DNA from: Adiantum capillus-veneris
Taxonomy: Eukaryota > Streptophyta > Polypodiopsida > Polypodiales > Pteridaceae
Direction: 5' to 3'
DNA: 64,000 bases
NCBI GenBank assembly: GCA_014529385.2
Contig: CM043964.1
Span: 106,022,087 to 106,086,086, forward strand
Part shown: piece by piece, positions 9,238-18,350 of the stretch
How positions within the stretch are numbered: position 1 is the first letter of the stretch
Layout: the number at the start of each line of letters is the position of its first letter
Notes under the pieces: generated by a model
The model's database searches: none
What the model was told of the DNA's origin: nothing
Seen by the model: the letters and a program-made list of their open reading frames with translations, nothing else
Position numbers and translations under genes: made by a program

Positions 9238-11811
9238 ATGAAAGAAAGCGTACATGAATATGTCACTGTATGTATTGTATGTTCATCAAAACCACCAGCA
9301 GAGTATTCAACATTATATCAGATAATGATCGCTCCAGAATGGAGTCAGTATATTGTTGAATATCTCACAAATAAAACTTTCCCAGAAGGAACGTCAAAAG
9401 CTCGTCAGAAATCTGTAGAGACAGAAGCTAGAGATTACACTTCAATAGGAGATCAACTCTATAAGAGAGGTAAAGACAACCAGCTTAGGATTTGCGCATC
9501 AGAGACTGAGTATGTGATAATACTAGAGCAAGCTCATGGAGGAGTATGTGGAGGCCATTTCTCAGGTGATAAGACAGCAAAACTTGTCTTAGCCGCAGGA
9601 ATATGGTGGCCAACATTACATATGGACGCTGAGGAATACGTTAAACGATGCGATGATTGTCAGCGGACCAAAGTACCACTTAAAAGAGATGATATGCCGC
9701 TTAGACCAATGATGGAGGCAAGAGATTTTGCAAAATGGGGGATTGATTATGTCGGATCCATTTCACCTCCTGCATATAAGACTCATGCACAATACATCGT
9801 TGTGGCTACAGACTATCTAACAAAGTGGGTCGAAGCAAAGGCAACTCAAAAAGCAGATGCCAGGACCACGGCACAATTTCTATATGAATACGTCTTTGTA
9901 CGATATGGATTGCCAATAGAAATTGTGAGTGATCGAGGCACACATTTTATAAATGAAGTGATAGAGATCCTTCTAGATGAATTCATGGTAATCCATAGGA
10001 AATCAGCCCCGTATCATCCACAAGCAAACGGACAAGCTGAAGCAACAAACAAAACCATATGCACGGTCCTCACGAAGATTGTATCTGAGTCGAGAACTGA
10101 CTGGGACCAGAAGTTGCATTCAACATTATGGGCATATAGGGTAGCATATAAAACATCAATAGGAACGACCCCATATAACATGGTTTTTGGGCTAAATGCT
10201 ATCTTACCAATAGAATTCTTGATTTCAACCTTAAGGGTGGCTAAGGATCTAGAGTGGACAGGGCACGAGCTTTCTGATAGAATAGATGACCTGGAAAAGC
10301 TAGACGAGCTTCGCCTAAAAGCAGTAGCTTCTATCTACGCTCAAAAAAGGCGACAAAAAGAATTTTTTGATAAGCATGTGCGGACTAAAGAGTTTAAGGT
10401 TGGGGACTATGTCCTAGTTTACACTCTGAAACAGCATGCTAAGAAGCTTAAAAAGCGAGGGATGGGACCTCTGGTGATTAAAGATCTATCACCAAGTGGA
10501 GCCGTCAAGCTTGCTACATTAGACGGAGAAGAAATGCCCAATTGGATTAGTGGATGCAGAGTGAAAAAGTATCTTTTGCCGCTAACCCAAGACATGCTTC
10601 TCAAAATACATCAAGAAAAGCTGCGTGTCCAGAAAAAGAAAATGATTTTGGAGGAAGCGCAAGCCGAGGCGAAGGAAAGAATGGAGAAAAGAATACTACT
10701 ACGTCAGAAACAGCGCAATGAAGGAGCAATACGAATAAACGCAGTCAGTATAACAGAAATGGATAATGACAAAGAAGAACCCATCATTGAATGCAAAGTA
10801 GGAACCAACCAAATCAAAGCCAGAGCACTATTGGATTCAGGAGCTCAAACTAACCTACTTTCACTCAGTTTGTATAGACAATTGACAAATGACACTAAAC
10901 TACAAACTGCCAAGCAAGAGTTAAAGAGTTACTCTGAGAATTCAATCAAAACTGTCGGATGCACAGTTTTACATATACAGATTAACCAGTATGTGTATCC
11001 TCATATGTTTTACGTGGTTGAAGACCAAGCTACACAACATCCATTATTGCTAGGACAACCATGGCAGAAGCAATACAATGCAATGATTGACTGGAGTTCT
11101 AAATCAGTGCTTATCAAATACGAAGGTGAAAGTCAATCAGTTAAGTTCACCAAAGGAGAAGAGCCAACTCCAAAGGAAGAATCCAAAGACAAAGGTAAAC
11201 AACAACCAGAGAAAAAGAAGAAGCAATGGCAACCAAAAGTTTCTATACAACCGGATTACTCTTCGACGAGGAATTCTCAACAGTGGATAAGGAAGACAAG
11301 CAATAATATAACAGCTCAACCTTGGGGAAAAATGGAGTCAAAGTTGGTATGGAGACCAAAAAAGGTTGTGCCAGAGAACACAAAGGTGGAAAACAGAGTC
11401 TTCAATACCAGACAACAGAGTGATTCCAGACAATCAATGACAGTGAAACAGATCTGGATTCCAAAGAAGTTCATGACGGCACAAAGCTATAGCAAGCAAA
11501 TTTGGATCCCAAAGATTTGTAAACAGGAACTCCCTTCAGTACAATCAACGGAAACTCCTAGGTATTTCAAGTCGAGGAAATCAACACAAAGAACAAAGCA
11601 GGTTTGGGTCGCAAAGAGTTTGTGGCAAGCACAAGTGAAGCGGAAGCAGATTTGGATTGTAAAAAAGAACAACAAAGTAAAGAAGAATCCATCTACTGAC
11701 TCTACTACCGAAGTGCCAAAACCCGACCACCAATCCTTCAATCAAACAAAAAGCAGCTTTATTGGAAAGACTGTTGTATCATCGCTCTACAATTGCATTG
11801 GGAACTTATGA
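9238..11811 (+). CDS. Integrase plus second retropepsin-like domain and Trp/Lys tail
   Basis: 857 codons, open. The H2C2 zinc domain is at residues 95-145 (HGGVCGGH to CDDC). The integrase core carries GIDYVGS (first Asp), SDRGTHF (second Asp) and YHPQANGQAEATNK (Glu), and would join element cDNA to host DNA. After a basic C-terminal domain (FKVGDYVLVYT), residues 500-620 form a second aspartic protease-like domain with RALLDSGAQTNLLSL and HPLLLGQPWQKQY, both signature motifs. The last 190 residues are very basic and repeat a Gln-x-Trp-x-x-Lys unit, including QIWIPKK, QIWIPK, QVWVAK and QIWIVKK. A protease after integrase is unusual; it may belong to a duplicated gag-like module or act as a non-catalytic binding domain. 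In phase with upstream frames through TAG codons. Confidence 0.85.
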   Translation: MKESVHEYVTVCIVCSSKPPAEYSTLYQIMIAPEWSQYIVEYLTNKTFPEGTSKARQKSVETEARDYTSIGDQLYKRGKDNQLRICASETEYVIILEQAHGGVCGGHFSGDKTAKLVLAAGIWWPTLHMDAEEYVKRCDDCQRTKVPLKRDDMPLRPMMEARDFAKWGIDYVGSISPPAYKTHAQYIVVATDYLTKWVEAKATQKADARTTAQFLYEYVFVRYGLPIEIVSDRGTHFINEVIEILLDEFMVIHRKSAPYHPQANGQAEATNKTICTVLTKIVSESRTDWDQKLHSTLWAYRVAYKTSIGTTPYNMVFGLNAILPIEFLISTLRVAKDLEWTGHELSDRIDDLEKLDELRLKAVASIYAQKRRQKEFFDKHVRTKEFKVGDYVLVYTLKQHAKKLKKRGMGPLVIKDLSPSGAVKLATLDGEEMPNWISGCRVKKYLLPLTQDMLLKIHQEKLRVQKKKMILEEAQAEAKERMEKRILLRQKQRNEGAIRINAVSITEMDNDKEEPIIECKVGTNQIKARALLDSGAQTNLLSLSLYRQLTNDTKLQTAKQELKSYSENSIKTVGCTVLHIQINQYVYPHMFYVVEDQATQHPLLLGQPWQKQYNAMIDWSSKSVLIKYEGESQSVKFTKGEEPTPKEESKDKGKQQPEKKKKQWQPKVSIQPDYSSTRNSQQWIRKTSNNITAQPWGKMESKLVWRPKKVVPENTKVENRVFNTRQQSDSRQSMTVKQIWIPKKFMTAQSYSKQIWIPKICKQELPSVQSTETPRYFKSRKSTQRTKQVWVAKSLWQAQVKRKQIWIVKKNNKVKKNPSTDSTTEVPKPDHQSFNQTKSSFIGKTVVSSLYNCIGNL

Positions 11812-13494
11812 CCAAAACAACTACAATGCTTTGCCCACAGACACTTCATAGTTGTCCGGGAGGACTCAGACTAGGAGGGGGGGGAGGTATAAAGGTATAC
11901 AGGAGTTACAAAGCAGCTACAAGCGCCAAAAACAAAGAAAAACAAAAATTATATTACAAGGGCAGTGTCTTACATGATTTTGTAATTTTTATGTTTGATT
12001 GCGGATATTGATAATATTTATGCCCTTATATACCTTGTTTTGCAACAAGAAGAGATCAAATGATGAATTTGGGTCTCTAGACGTGTAAATATCACTAAAT
12101 AAGAGTGTTTTTGGAGCTAAAAAGTAGAAAAAAGTGGTAATCCAAGTCCAGAAATCACAAATAATCGTATATTCATATACACAGAGTTACCAGCTATTTA
12201 TTGTGTATGTTTGGAATTTTTTGGCTTCAATTTGCTATTTTCTTTTATTTTTTATGATTTTCTTGATAAAAGTAAAAGAAAAATAAAAGCAGGTGAAACG
12301 AGATCAGAAAAAAGAAAAGAATAGATGGTGATGATCCTAATGACAAGGGCAACCCATGGTAAAAATTGAGTACAATTCGGGAAAAGTTGCGGAAAGCCCG
12401 AAATGACAGAATTTTGGCAAAGTGGACAAATTTCTCAGAAACAGGTCAAACGGAGTCCAAATTGAGAAATTTCAAATCCTAAAGTGCATTTCACGACGAG
12501 ATAGGAGCACGTGTCAAATTTGGTAACAAGTGATCCGGGAAGTCCGAAGTTAAGTATTTTTCACTTCACTTTCAAGCTCATTTCCACTATTACCTTCTTG
12601 GAGAGAGCAAAGAGCACACAGGAGCATCCAACCTTCTACAGCCTTCTACGACTGCTATGAGAGCTCAGAGGACACCAGACATGAGAGGTAGACTCGTTGC
12701 CATAAGCTTTTGATGCTTATCATTAACTTTTGTCGCGAAAACTGACCAAAACCAAGAAACAAGAGCAGACGGGGAATGCGGTAGAATGCTAGGTAGTGGC
12801 ACAACCGCCTAATCAAACCTTGCAAGAACTTATAGGTGGGTTACCCTAGTATAGAAGATGGGTTTCTAACACTCAAAGCTCGAGAAAGAACGACTGGAAA
12901 AACCCTAGGTCAACAGAGCCTGCAAGAGGCAAACAGGAAAAAGTTGTCGAAACGACACAAAACTTCTCAGGAATCTTAACAACATCAAGGGCAATGCAAC
13001 CATGGAGTATCTCCAGGTTTGGACCACCAAAAGTAGGTCGGAACAACCGATTCGGCTGCGGACACACAAAGAGTCATTTTGGCATAACGGCTAAAATTGA
13101 CGACCGAATGAAATGAAACTTCACAAGCAGCTTCAAATATACATGGATGACTTATGTTTGCAAGCAAAACCCAAAAGAAAGCTGATTCACTTACCGATGG
13201 TGAAAAAGACGCTTTCGGGCAACCAAAAGGAGAAAGATGGAGAACGGGAAGCCAAAGTCAAGTTCAACCAAATAGATGGTTTCACAACATATCCAATGAG
13301 CTGGAAATGCAACTCTCGAGAAGAAAAGTTGAAGAAATTCAACTCCAAGGCAAAAAGACGACTTCGGAGACTGAAATGCCTATAAGGGGGCTTTTTAGCT
13401 AAACTAATGACTTTTTAAGTTGAAAACTAGTTAGCAGGGCTTAGGGCACTAGCACAAAGCATTCTTTGCACAAAAAGACCAACATTTCAAGAAA
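11812..13494 (+). other. Non-coding 3' region of element 1 with internal purine tract
   Basis: No convincing reading frame. An internal polypurine tract (AGGAGGGGGGGGAGG, near 11872-11886) resembles the real PPT at 17973-17987 and is followed by TATAAAGG. At 13135-13157 there is an exact 23-base copy of the RT active-site region at 8094-8116, in a context that otherwise does not match RT. The short frames here look accidental. Confidence 0.55.
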
Positions 13495-13518
13495 AGACAT
13501 CATACGCGTATGATGTCT
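13495..13518. repeat. Palindrome 1d
   Basis: A perfect 24-bp palindrome: AGACATCATACG plus its reverse complement. The next copy is 284 bp downstream. Confidence 0.95.
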
Positions 13519-13778
13519 CACAGCATGAATTTCACATCCATTTCAACATTTGAGTGCATAGCCTAATTCCACATGTTAATCGCATCCTATGAACCAAGTA
13601 TCATGAGAATTGGAGTTAGAAAACCCAAGGAAAACCAAAAAGACGCAAAGTAGGCCATAAAATTGATTTTTGGTCCTAATTTTGTCAAAATAACTCCAAA
13701 CTCATTGAAACTTTGTAGGATTGTTGATTAACACATCTACAAGCTATCTGGAACCAAAAAGCACCATTTTGACACAGA

Positions 13779-13802
13779 AGACATCATACGCGTATGATGT
13801 CT
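13779..13802. repeat. Palindrome 1e
   Basis: Perfect 24-bp copy; 285 bp to the next copy. Confidence 0.95.
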
Positions 13803-14063
13803 ATTTGCACTTACAGAGCCAAAACTGCTCATTTGTCATCATACATCCATTATATATATCTAATACATGCTACATATGAAATTTGGAACCATTTGGTCAA
13901 GAGGATCACCCCATTAGCCCAATTGAGGGAAAATATTTCACCTAAAGCATATTTTTGGCCCAAATCCAACATACTCAAGTCCAAACCAAGATTTAAGTAG
14001 ATATAGTCCTTCACTAGTACATGGGGAGTCCACAGAACCAATCCCATGCAAAATTGATGAAAT

Positions 14064-14087
14064 AGACATCATACGCGTATGATGTCT
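14064..14087. repeat. Palindrome 1f
   Basis: Perfect 24-bp copy; 126 bp to the next copy, matching the short interval seen in the leader. Confidence 0.95.
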
Positions 14088-14189
14088 CCAGAGCCATTTT
14101 TAGCCCAAAATCTATCCAAACTTCATAAATCCACTGAATAAGCCTATCTATCCAAGCTTATAGAGAAATTTGGTCCAAAAATACACTAA

Positions 14190-14213
14190 AGACATCATAC
14201 GCGTATGATGTCT
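14190..14213. repeat. Palindrome 1g
   Basis: Perfect 24-bp copy; 283 bp to the next copy. Confidence 0.95.
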
Positions 14214-14472
14214 CACTATGTGATTTTGCCACCTCAGGGCTTCAACCACCAAACAGAAGTGATCTACATGCCATTTGAAAGTGAACCACCAAGTTTTATC
14301 CAATTTGGATCATAAAATCCAAATCCCTTTCAAAATTTTGCCAAGAGCCGGAACTGGACTAAACTGGCCAAAACTTGACCAAATGGGATCCAAACTCAAA
14401 TCCAAGCATATGATACTCATGTATATACTATCAGCTACAAGCACAACCAATATGAAGTCATTTTGACACAAA

Positions 14473-14496
14473 AGACATCATACGCGTATGATGTCT
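14473..14496. repeat. Palindrome 1h
   Basis: Perfect 24-bp copy, 113 bp before the accessory reading frame. TTTTGGCTTTCAG at 14605-14617 resembles a 3' splice site and overlaps the first codons of that frame. Confidence 0.95.
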
Positions 14497-14608
14497 CCAG
14501 CATGATTTTGAGCCCATTTTGCATATTTTTTCACCTACCTTGCATCCTTAGGCCCTGAATAGCTCATGTTTCAATTTTCAAGTCATTTGGATAGTTAAAA
14601 GCTTCATT

Positions 14609-15166
14609 TTGGCTTTCAGTACTAAAAAGACGCTAACTTCTGAAATTGAAGTTACAGGATCCATGGATTCTGCCAAGTTATCGGCAACGAAGAGAAAAAG
14701 ACGGACAATCAAAGATGCTCTTGCAGAAGCGGAACCCTTTGACATTCCAGCAGAAACCCTCAAGCCAACCAAAACTTGGGTGGAGGAAGCAGTATTGGAA
14801 AAAGAGGGAATAAAGATCTACCAGGGGACTTTCAGAGTTCCTCAAGGGCAAGCGGTGGATGTACCGATGATCCCACAAGAATTGGTAGATTGTAGCAGGT
14901 CAGAAGACATCAGCAGGTACCTGGAAAGGGCAGATTTGCACAGTTTCTTCACCTCGAGACCATCAGGTGTGGATACAAGAAGAGTGTACGAGTTGGCAAC
15001 ATCCATTCAGAAGGATGGGAAAGCCACATTGACAGCCATGGATGGAGAGAAAGCAGAAGTACAGATCACTCCACAGCTCATTGCAGACGCATTGAAGCTG
15101 CACAACAAAGGGATCTCTGTCAGGGAAAGAAGGGAGGCCATAGAGGTCTATGGATCCAAGAAATAG
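14609..15166 (+). CDS. Accessory frame of element 1, segment 1
   Basis: 185 codons, ending in TAG; the frame continues in phase in the next two segments, so all three are probably one protein of about 1,100 residues. It opens with a Lys/Arg-rich patch (ATKRKRRTIKDAL) that could be a nuclear signal. A compact stretch follows, with VYELATSIQKDGKATL and ITPQLIADALKLHNKGISV. The layout recalls the putative plant transposon domain found in many retroelement-derived plant proteins (a strand, then a TPxxIxxxLxLxxxG helix), but the resemblance is weak and by eye. It sits downstream of five palindromes and may be expressed separately from gag-pol. Function unknown. Confidence 0.5.
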   Translation: MAFSTKKTLTSEIEVTGSMDSAKLSATKRKRRTIKDALAEAEPFDIPAETLKPTKTWVEEAVLEKEGIKIYQGTFRVPQGQAVDVPMIPQELVDCSRSEDISRYLERADLHSFFTSRPSGVDTRRVYELATSIQKDGKATLTAMDGEKAEVQITPQLIADALKLHNKGISVRERREAIEVYGSKK

Positions 15167-15682
15167 AATGCAACCTATGGAGATATGGCGGACCAAAGAG
15201 CGGCAACCCTTTGCCGACTGTACAACCAGTTTCTCCATGTTTGCAGTAAAAGACCGCAAAAGTATACGACACCGCCCCATGCCATTGCGACCACCATCAC
15301 ATGGGCATTAAAGAGCAATATGCCAAAAGAGGTGAATTACGCTCAACACATCCACGAGCAAGTAATTGCCATGCACAACGAGAAGCCAAAGTACATAGGA
15401 GGAGCGGAAATTCTGACAAGAATAGCTTATGAAGCTATTGGAGCTAGAGATCAGTGGCCAAAGGTTCCCTCCCAGAATGAGTGGCTTAGAGAAGCCGACG
15501 AGGAGGAAGAACAGCCCGAAGTATCCAAGAGGGCGTCCACAAGAGCACGCCGGAAACTAGAAATAGTTTCAGAACCTGAAGAGGAGGTGGACGAGCCGCT
15601 TATGAAGAAAGTAAAGAAGAATGTTGCTCCCAAGCAAACCAAAAGTCAGAAAGTGGCAAGAATGGAAAGACTAGTGGAGTAG
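15167..15682 (+). CDS. Accessory frame of element 1, segment 2
   Basis: In phase with segments 1 and 3, bounded by TAG on both sides; the first Met is at 15185. It contains TLCRLYNQFLHVCSKRP, then a helical stretch ending in HIHEQVIAMHNEKPKYIGG, and an acidic/basic C-terminal part with ARRKLEIVSEPEEEVDEP. The first half would continue the putative plant-transposon-type fold of segment 1. No catalytic motif is visible. The two amber codons that separate the segments are the only stops in about 3.3 kb of this phase. Confidence 0.5.
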   Translation, partial: NATYGDMADQRAATLCRLYNQFLHVCSKRPQKYTTPPHAIATTITWALKSNMPKEVNYAQHIHEQVIAMHNEKPKYIGGAEILTRIAYEAIGARDQWPKVPSQNEWLREADEEEEQPEVSKRASTRARRKLEIVSEPEEEVDEPLMKKVKKNVAPKQTKSQKVARMERLVE

Positions 15683-17938
15683 TTTAGAGCAGAAAGAGCT
15701 CTAAAGGGTGACTTTGAAGAAAAGTGGGTGCCAGACCCCACCAAAGTCGGAACTAGCTCAGTCAGGCCACATGTTGATCAATACGATCAATATATTAAAG
15801 CTTATGAGGAGTCAGAGGCTATACTGGAGCAGCAACCTGTCGAGCCATACACTGAAGAGGAGGTACAGCTTTTTAAAGCTGAGCTGAAAAAGGACGACAA
15901 GGGGAAAGGGAAAGTAGATGAGTCTACTAAATCTCAAGAGAAAGACGGGCAAGCCGAAAAGGGGAAAGCCAAGGAAGCTGAGGACAGATACCCCTCTATG
16001 ACTGATGTACCAAGCCCGAAGAAGACGAAAAATATCGTGGAAGAGACCACAATAGAGATGGACACAGATGATTTGGAAAAGTCGAAGGCCGAGACCAAAG
16101 AAAAGGAGATAGATCCAGTTCAGCAAAAGAGAAATGATTATGAGGATCTGGTAGCGATAGGATACACTGAAGCAGAGGCCCTTGAGGCAGTTTATGGGAT
16201 CACCCTACAAAAACAAGATGATCGGAGAGGGACGGAGGAAAAAACAAAGAGTACAAAAGAAAGTGAAGAGAAACTGGACGAACAGAACGTACTAGAAGAG
16301 CTGAAGCCAGTGGAGGTGGTGGCAGAAAGAGCTTTAGAGTTGACAGATGAAGATGAAAAAGACATGCACATGGTGCATGAACTGCTAGGCAAGATCAAAG
16401 AAAGATCCAGGGCAAAGGAAGTAGAGATTGAGACAGCCAAACAAAGGGAAGCAGAGTTGCAGAGGAAATTAGAGAATGCTATGATTGAATCTGAAAGTCA
16501 TAAAGCATCACTCTATGACGTGGAAAACGAGAGAGACGGCTTGATACTCCAGCTAGCCGAGGCTTCAAGAGAGGTAACAAGTGCACAGGAAGCAAAGGAG
16601 CGGATAGAAGATGAGTTGGAGGCAGCCAAGGATGAGCTCATTGAGCTAAGGGAAAGAGTCGAGCTCCAAGAAAGAACAATCACTAGACTTAGGACTACCC
16701 CTAGAGCTAGCAGAGCAGGAACCGAACAAGAAGGAACTCTCGTACCAGCTTTAGAAGACCAGATCCGAAGCTTACAAAGAGATCTAAGATTAGAGCAAGT
16801 GCAAAGGTGGCACATTGCAGAGGGATCATTGGCCGCAGAGGAGAGGCTCACATTAGAAAATCAAACACTATGGACAGAGAATGAGGCCCTCCGCAAACAG
16901 CTCCAAGATCTACAAGAGCAACAAAGAAGAGAGACAGAGACACCACAAGAAGAATCAGGTGGAGCAGCCATAGAGCTACGAGAAACTGGAGAGGCAACCA
17001 CAATTGAAGATCTAGCCCCAGCTCACGAGGTGGCCTCGACTTCAGAAATCTCTGAAGAAGAAGAACAAAGGCTCCATGACCAAATAGAAAAGTCAGCAGA
17101 GGAGAGTGCCAAGGCGGAAATGGAATGGGAGAGGAGACTCCTCATCTCCATTAGACTTCAGGGATTAGACACAAAAGTGCTCCATGAAGAGTGGATGCAA
17201 CCCAGCCTGCCTTTCCCTTTGATGAAATTTGAAGTGCTAAAGACGAAAAAGAGAATAGAGGAGGAGCAGTATGTCGCTCCTTACGAAGGCAACATCACAA
17301 AGGAGGAACAGTCAAAGAAGATAGTAGATTCACAACCTAGATGGAGGAAAGGTTGGCTGAACAAATACCCAGCCTACCTCATCTACTTGGTGGAGGCACC
17401 AAAGGAGATTCGGGAGAATGCAACCTTCTGGCCGGTGCCAAGAGTCAGAAACTGGAAAGAGCATGGCAAGATTGCAGAAAAGAAGCCAAATTGGCTTAAT
17501 TATCCCAGGATGCCAGGACCAAAGGCAGGAGAGAGAATAGGTAAAGCCTACATGGTGAAAACCCTAACAGGCACCATCAAGCTCTTTACTGGCTCTCCTG
17601 ACCTTTCGTGTCAGATGCTCAAGAAAATCTGCAGGACTCTCTTAGTTTGCATTGAAGTGTTCGCGCCAGATAAAGCCACGACCTCGAGTCTACTATCGAC
17701 GGCCGACACAGTGACTGATATGATATATGATCTTTCATTGCAGCCTTCTCCAAAAGTGTTGCACCTCCTATACCAAAGGATTATGTTTTTGCCTAGCTTC
17801 CACATGCAAACATTCGAAGAAGCTTTCTACACCGGCTTTTTCACCCACGAAAGCAAAATATTCGGCCCAACCTTGACCGTCGGCAACCTACGATATGAAT
17901 CACATTTGCAGATGCTCAAGACAACAGGACTTTATTGA
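15683..17938 (+). CDS. Accessory frame of element 1, segment 3 (coiled coil)
   Basis: In phase after TAG 15680-15682 (first Met 15728). The first 170 residues are Lys/Glu-rich and disordered. DYEDLVAIGYTEAEALEAVYGI near residue 140 looks like a short three-helix ubiquitin-associated-type motif, with low confidence. Residues 200-440 are a long heptad-rich coiled coil (for example LQRKLENAMIESESH, LRERVELQERTITRLR). The C-terminal 200 residues are Trp/Pro-rich and globular (RKGWLNKYPAYLIYLVEAPKE, FWPVPRVRNW) and end LQMLKTTGLY just before the PPT. Coiled coil plus globular tail suggests a structural or nucleic-acid-associated protein. It is not an envelope: I see no signal peptide or membrane segment. 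No homologue recognised. Confidence 0.55.
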   Translation, partial: FRAERALKGDFEEKWVPDPTKVGTSSVRPHVDQYDQYIKAYEESEAILEQQPVEPYTEEEVQLFKAELKKDDKGKGKVDESTKSQEKDGQAEKGKAKEAEDRYPSMTDVPSPKKTKNIVEETTIEMDTDDLEKSKAETKEKEIDPVQQKRNDYEDLVAIGYTEAEALEAVYGITLQKQDDRRGTEEKTKSTKESEEKLDEQNVLEELKPVEVVAERALELTDEDEKDMHMVHELLGKIKERSRAKEVEIETAKQREAELQRKLENAMIESESHKASLYDVENERDGLILQLAEASREVTSAQEAKERIEDELEAAKDELIELRERVELQERTITRLRTTPRASRAGTEQEGTLVPALEDQIRSLQRDLRLEQVQRWHIAEGSLAAEERLTLENQTLWTENEALRKQLQDLQEQQRRETETPQEESGGAAIELRETGEATTIEDLAPAHEVASTSEISEEEEQRLHDQIEKSAEESAKAEMEWERRLLISIRLQGLDTKVLHEEWMQPSLPFPLMKFEVLKTKKRIEEEQYVAPYEGNITKEEQSKKIVDSQPRWRKGWLNKYPAYLIYLVEAPKEIRENATFWPVPRVRNWKEHGKIAEKKPNWLNYPRMPGPKAGERIGKAYMVKTLTGTIKLFTGSPDLSCQMLKKICRTLLVCIEVFAPDKATTSSLLSTADTVTDMIYDLSLQPSPKVLHLLYQRIMFLPSFHMQTFEEAFYTGFFTHESKIFGPTLTVGNLRYESHLQMLKTTGLY

Positions 17939-17972
17939 CCAAGCATGAAAGTCATGTCAGGGACGACATGAA

Positions 17973-17987
17973 CGCGGAGGGGGGGAG
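17973..17987 (+). promoter_or_regulatory. Polypurine tract of element 1
   Basis: CGGAGGGGGGGAG immediately before the 3' LTR, the expected position of the plus-strand primer for cDNA synthesis. Confidence 0.85.
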
Positions 17988-18263
17988 TGTTGAGCCAGAA
18001 GAGGATCACACCCACATTTTTGCTCACACTCATCATTTTTGTAACCATTGATTGTAATAAATGTCTTTCCGACATTGATTTTGATTGGAGCCATTCATTA
18101 AGTAACGGGACTCAATTGAGTTTCCAGCTTGTACTTCCGAAGTAATTTCACTTGCTGATGTAATTAGTTAGAGATGTTCTCACCTCCAAGGCTGAGGTAT
18201 ATAAGAACCTAAAGGTAGAGTTTTATTTAATCAAAGTGAGTTTTTGGAGCGCCGTGACTGTGT

Positions 18264-18350
<87 letters not shown>

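Noticed and set aside
13113-13385. Short frame containing IYMDDLC as a second RT
   Set aside because: Only 23 bases match RT; no RT sequence on either side.
16192-16851. Minus-strand Ser-rich frames
   Set aside because: Antisense shadows of the Glu/Lys-rich coiled-coil coding sequence.
14609-17938. Accessory frame as an envelope protein
   Set aside because: No signal peptide or hydrophobic membrane segment; dominated by coiled coil and charged residues.
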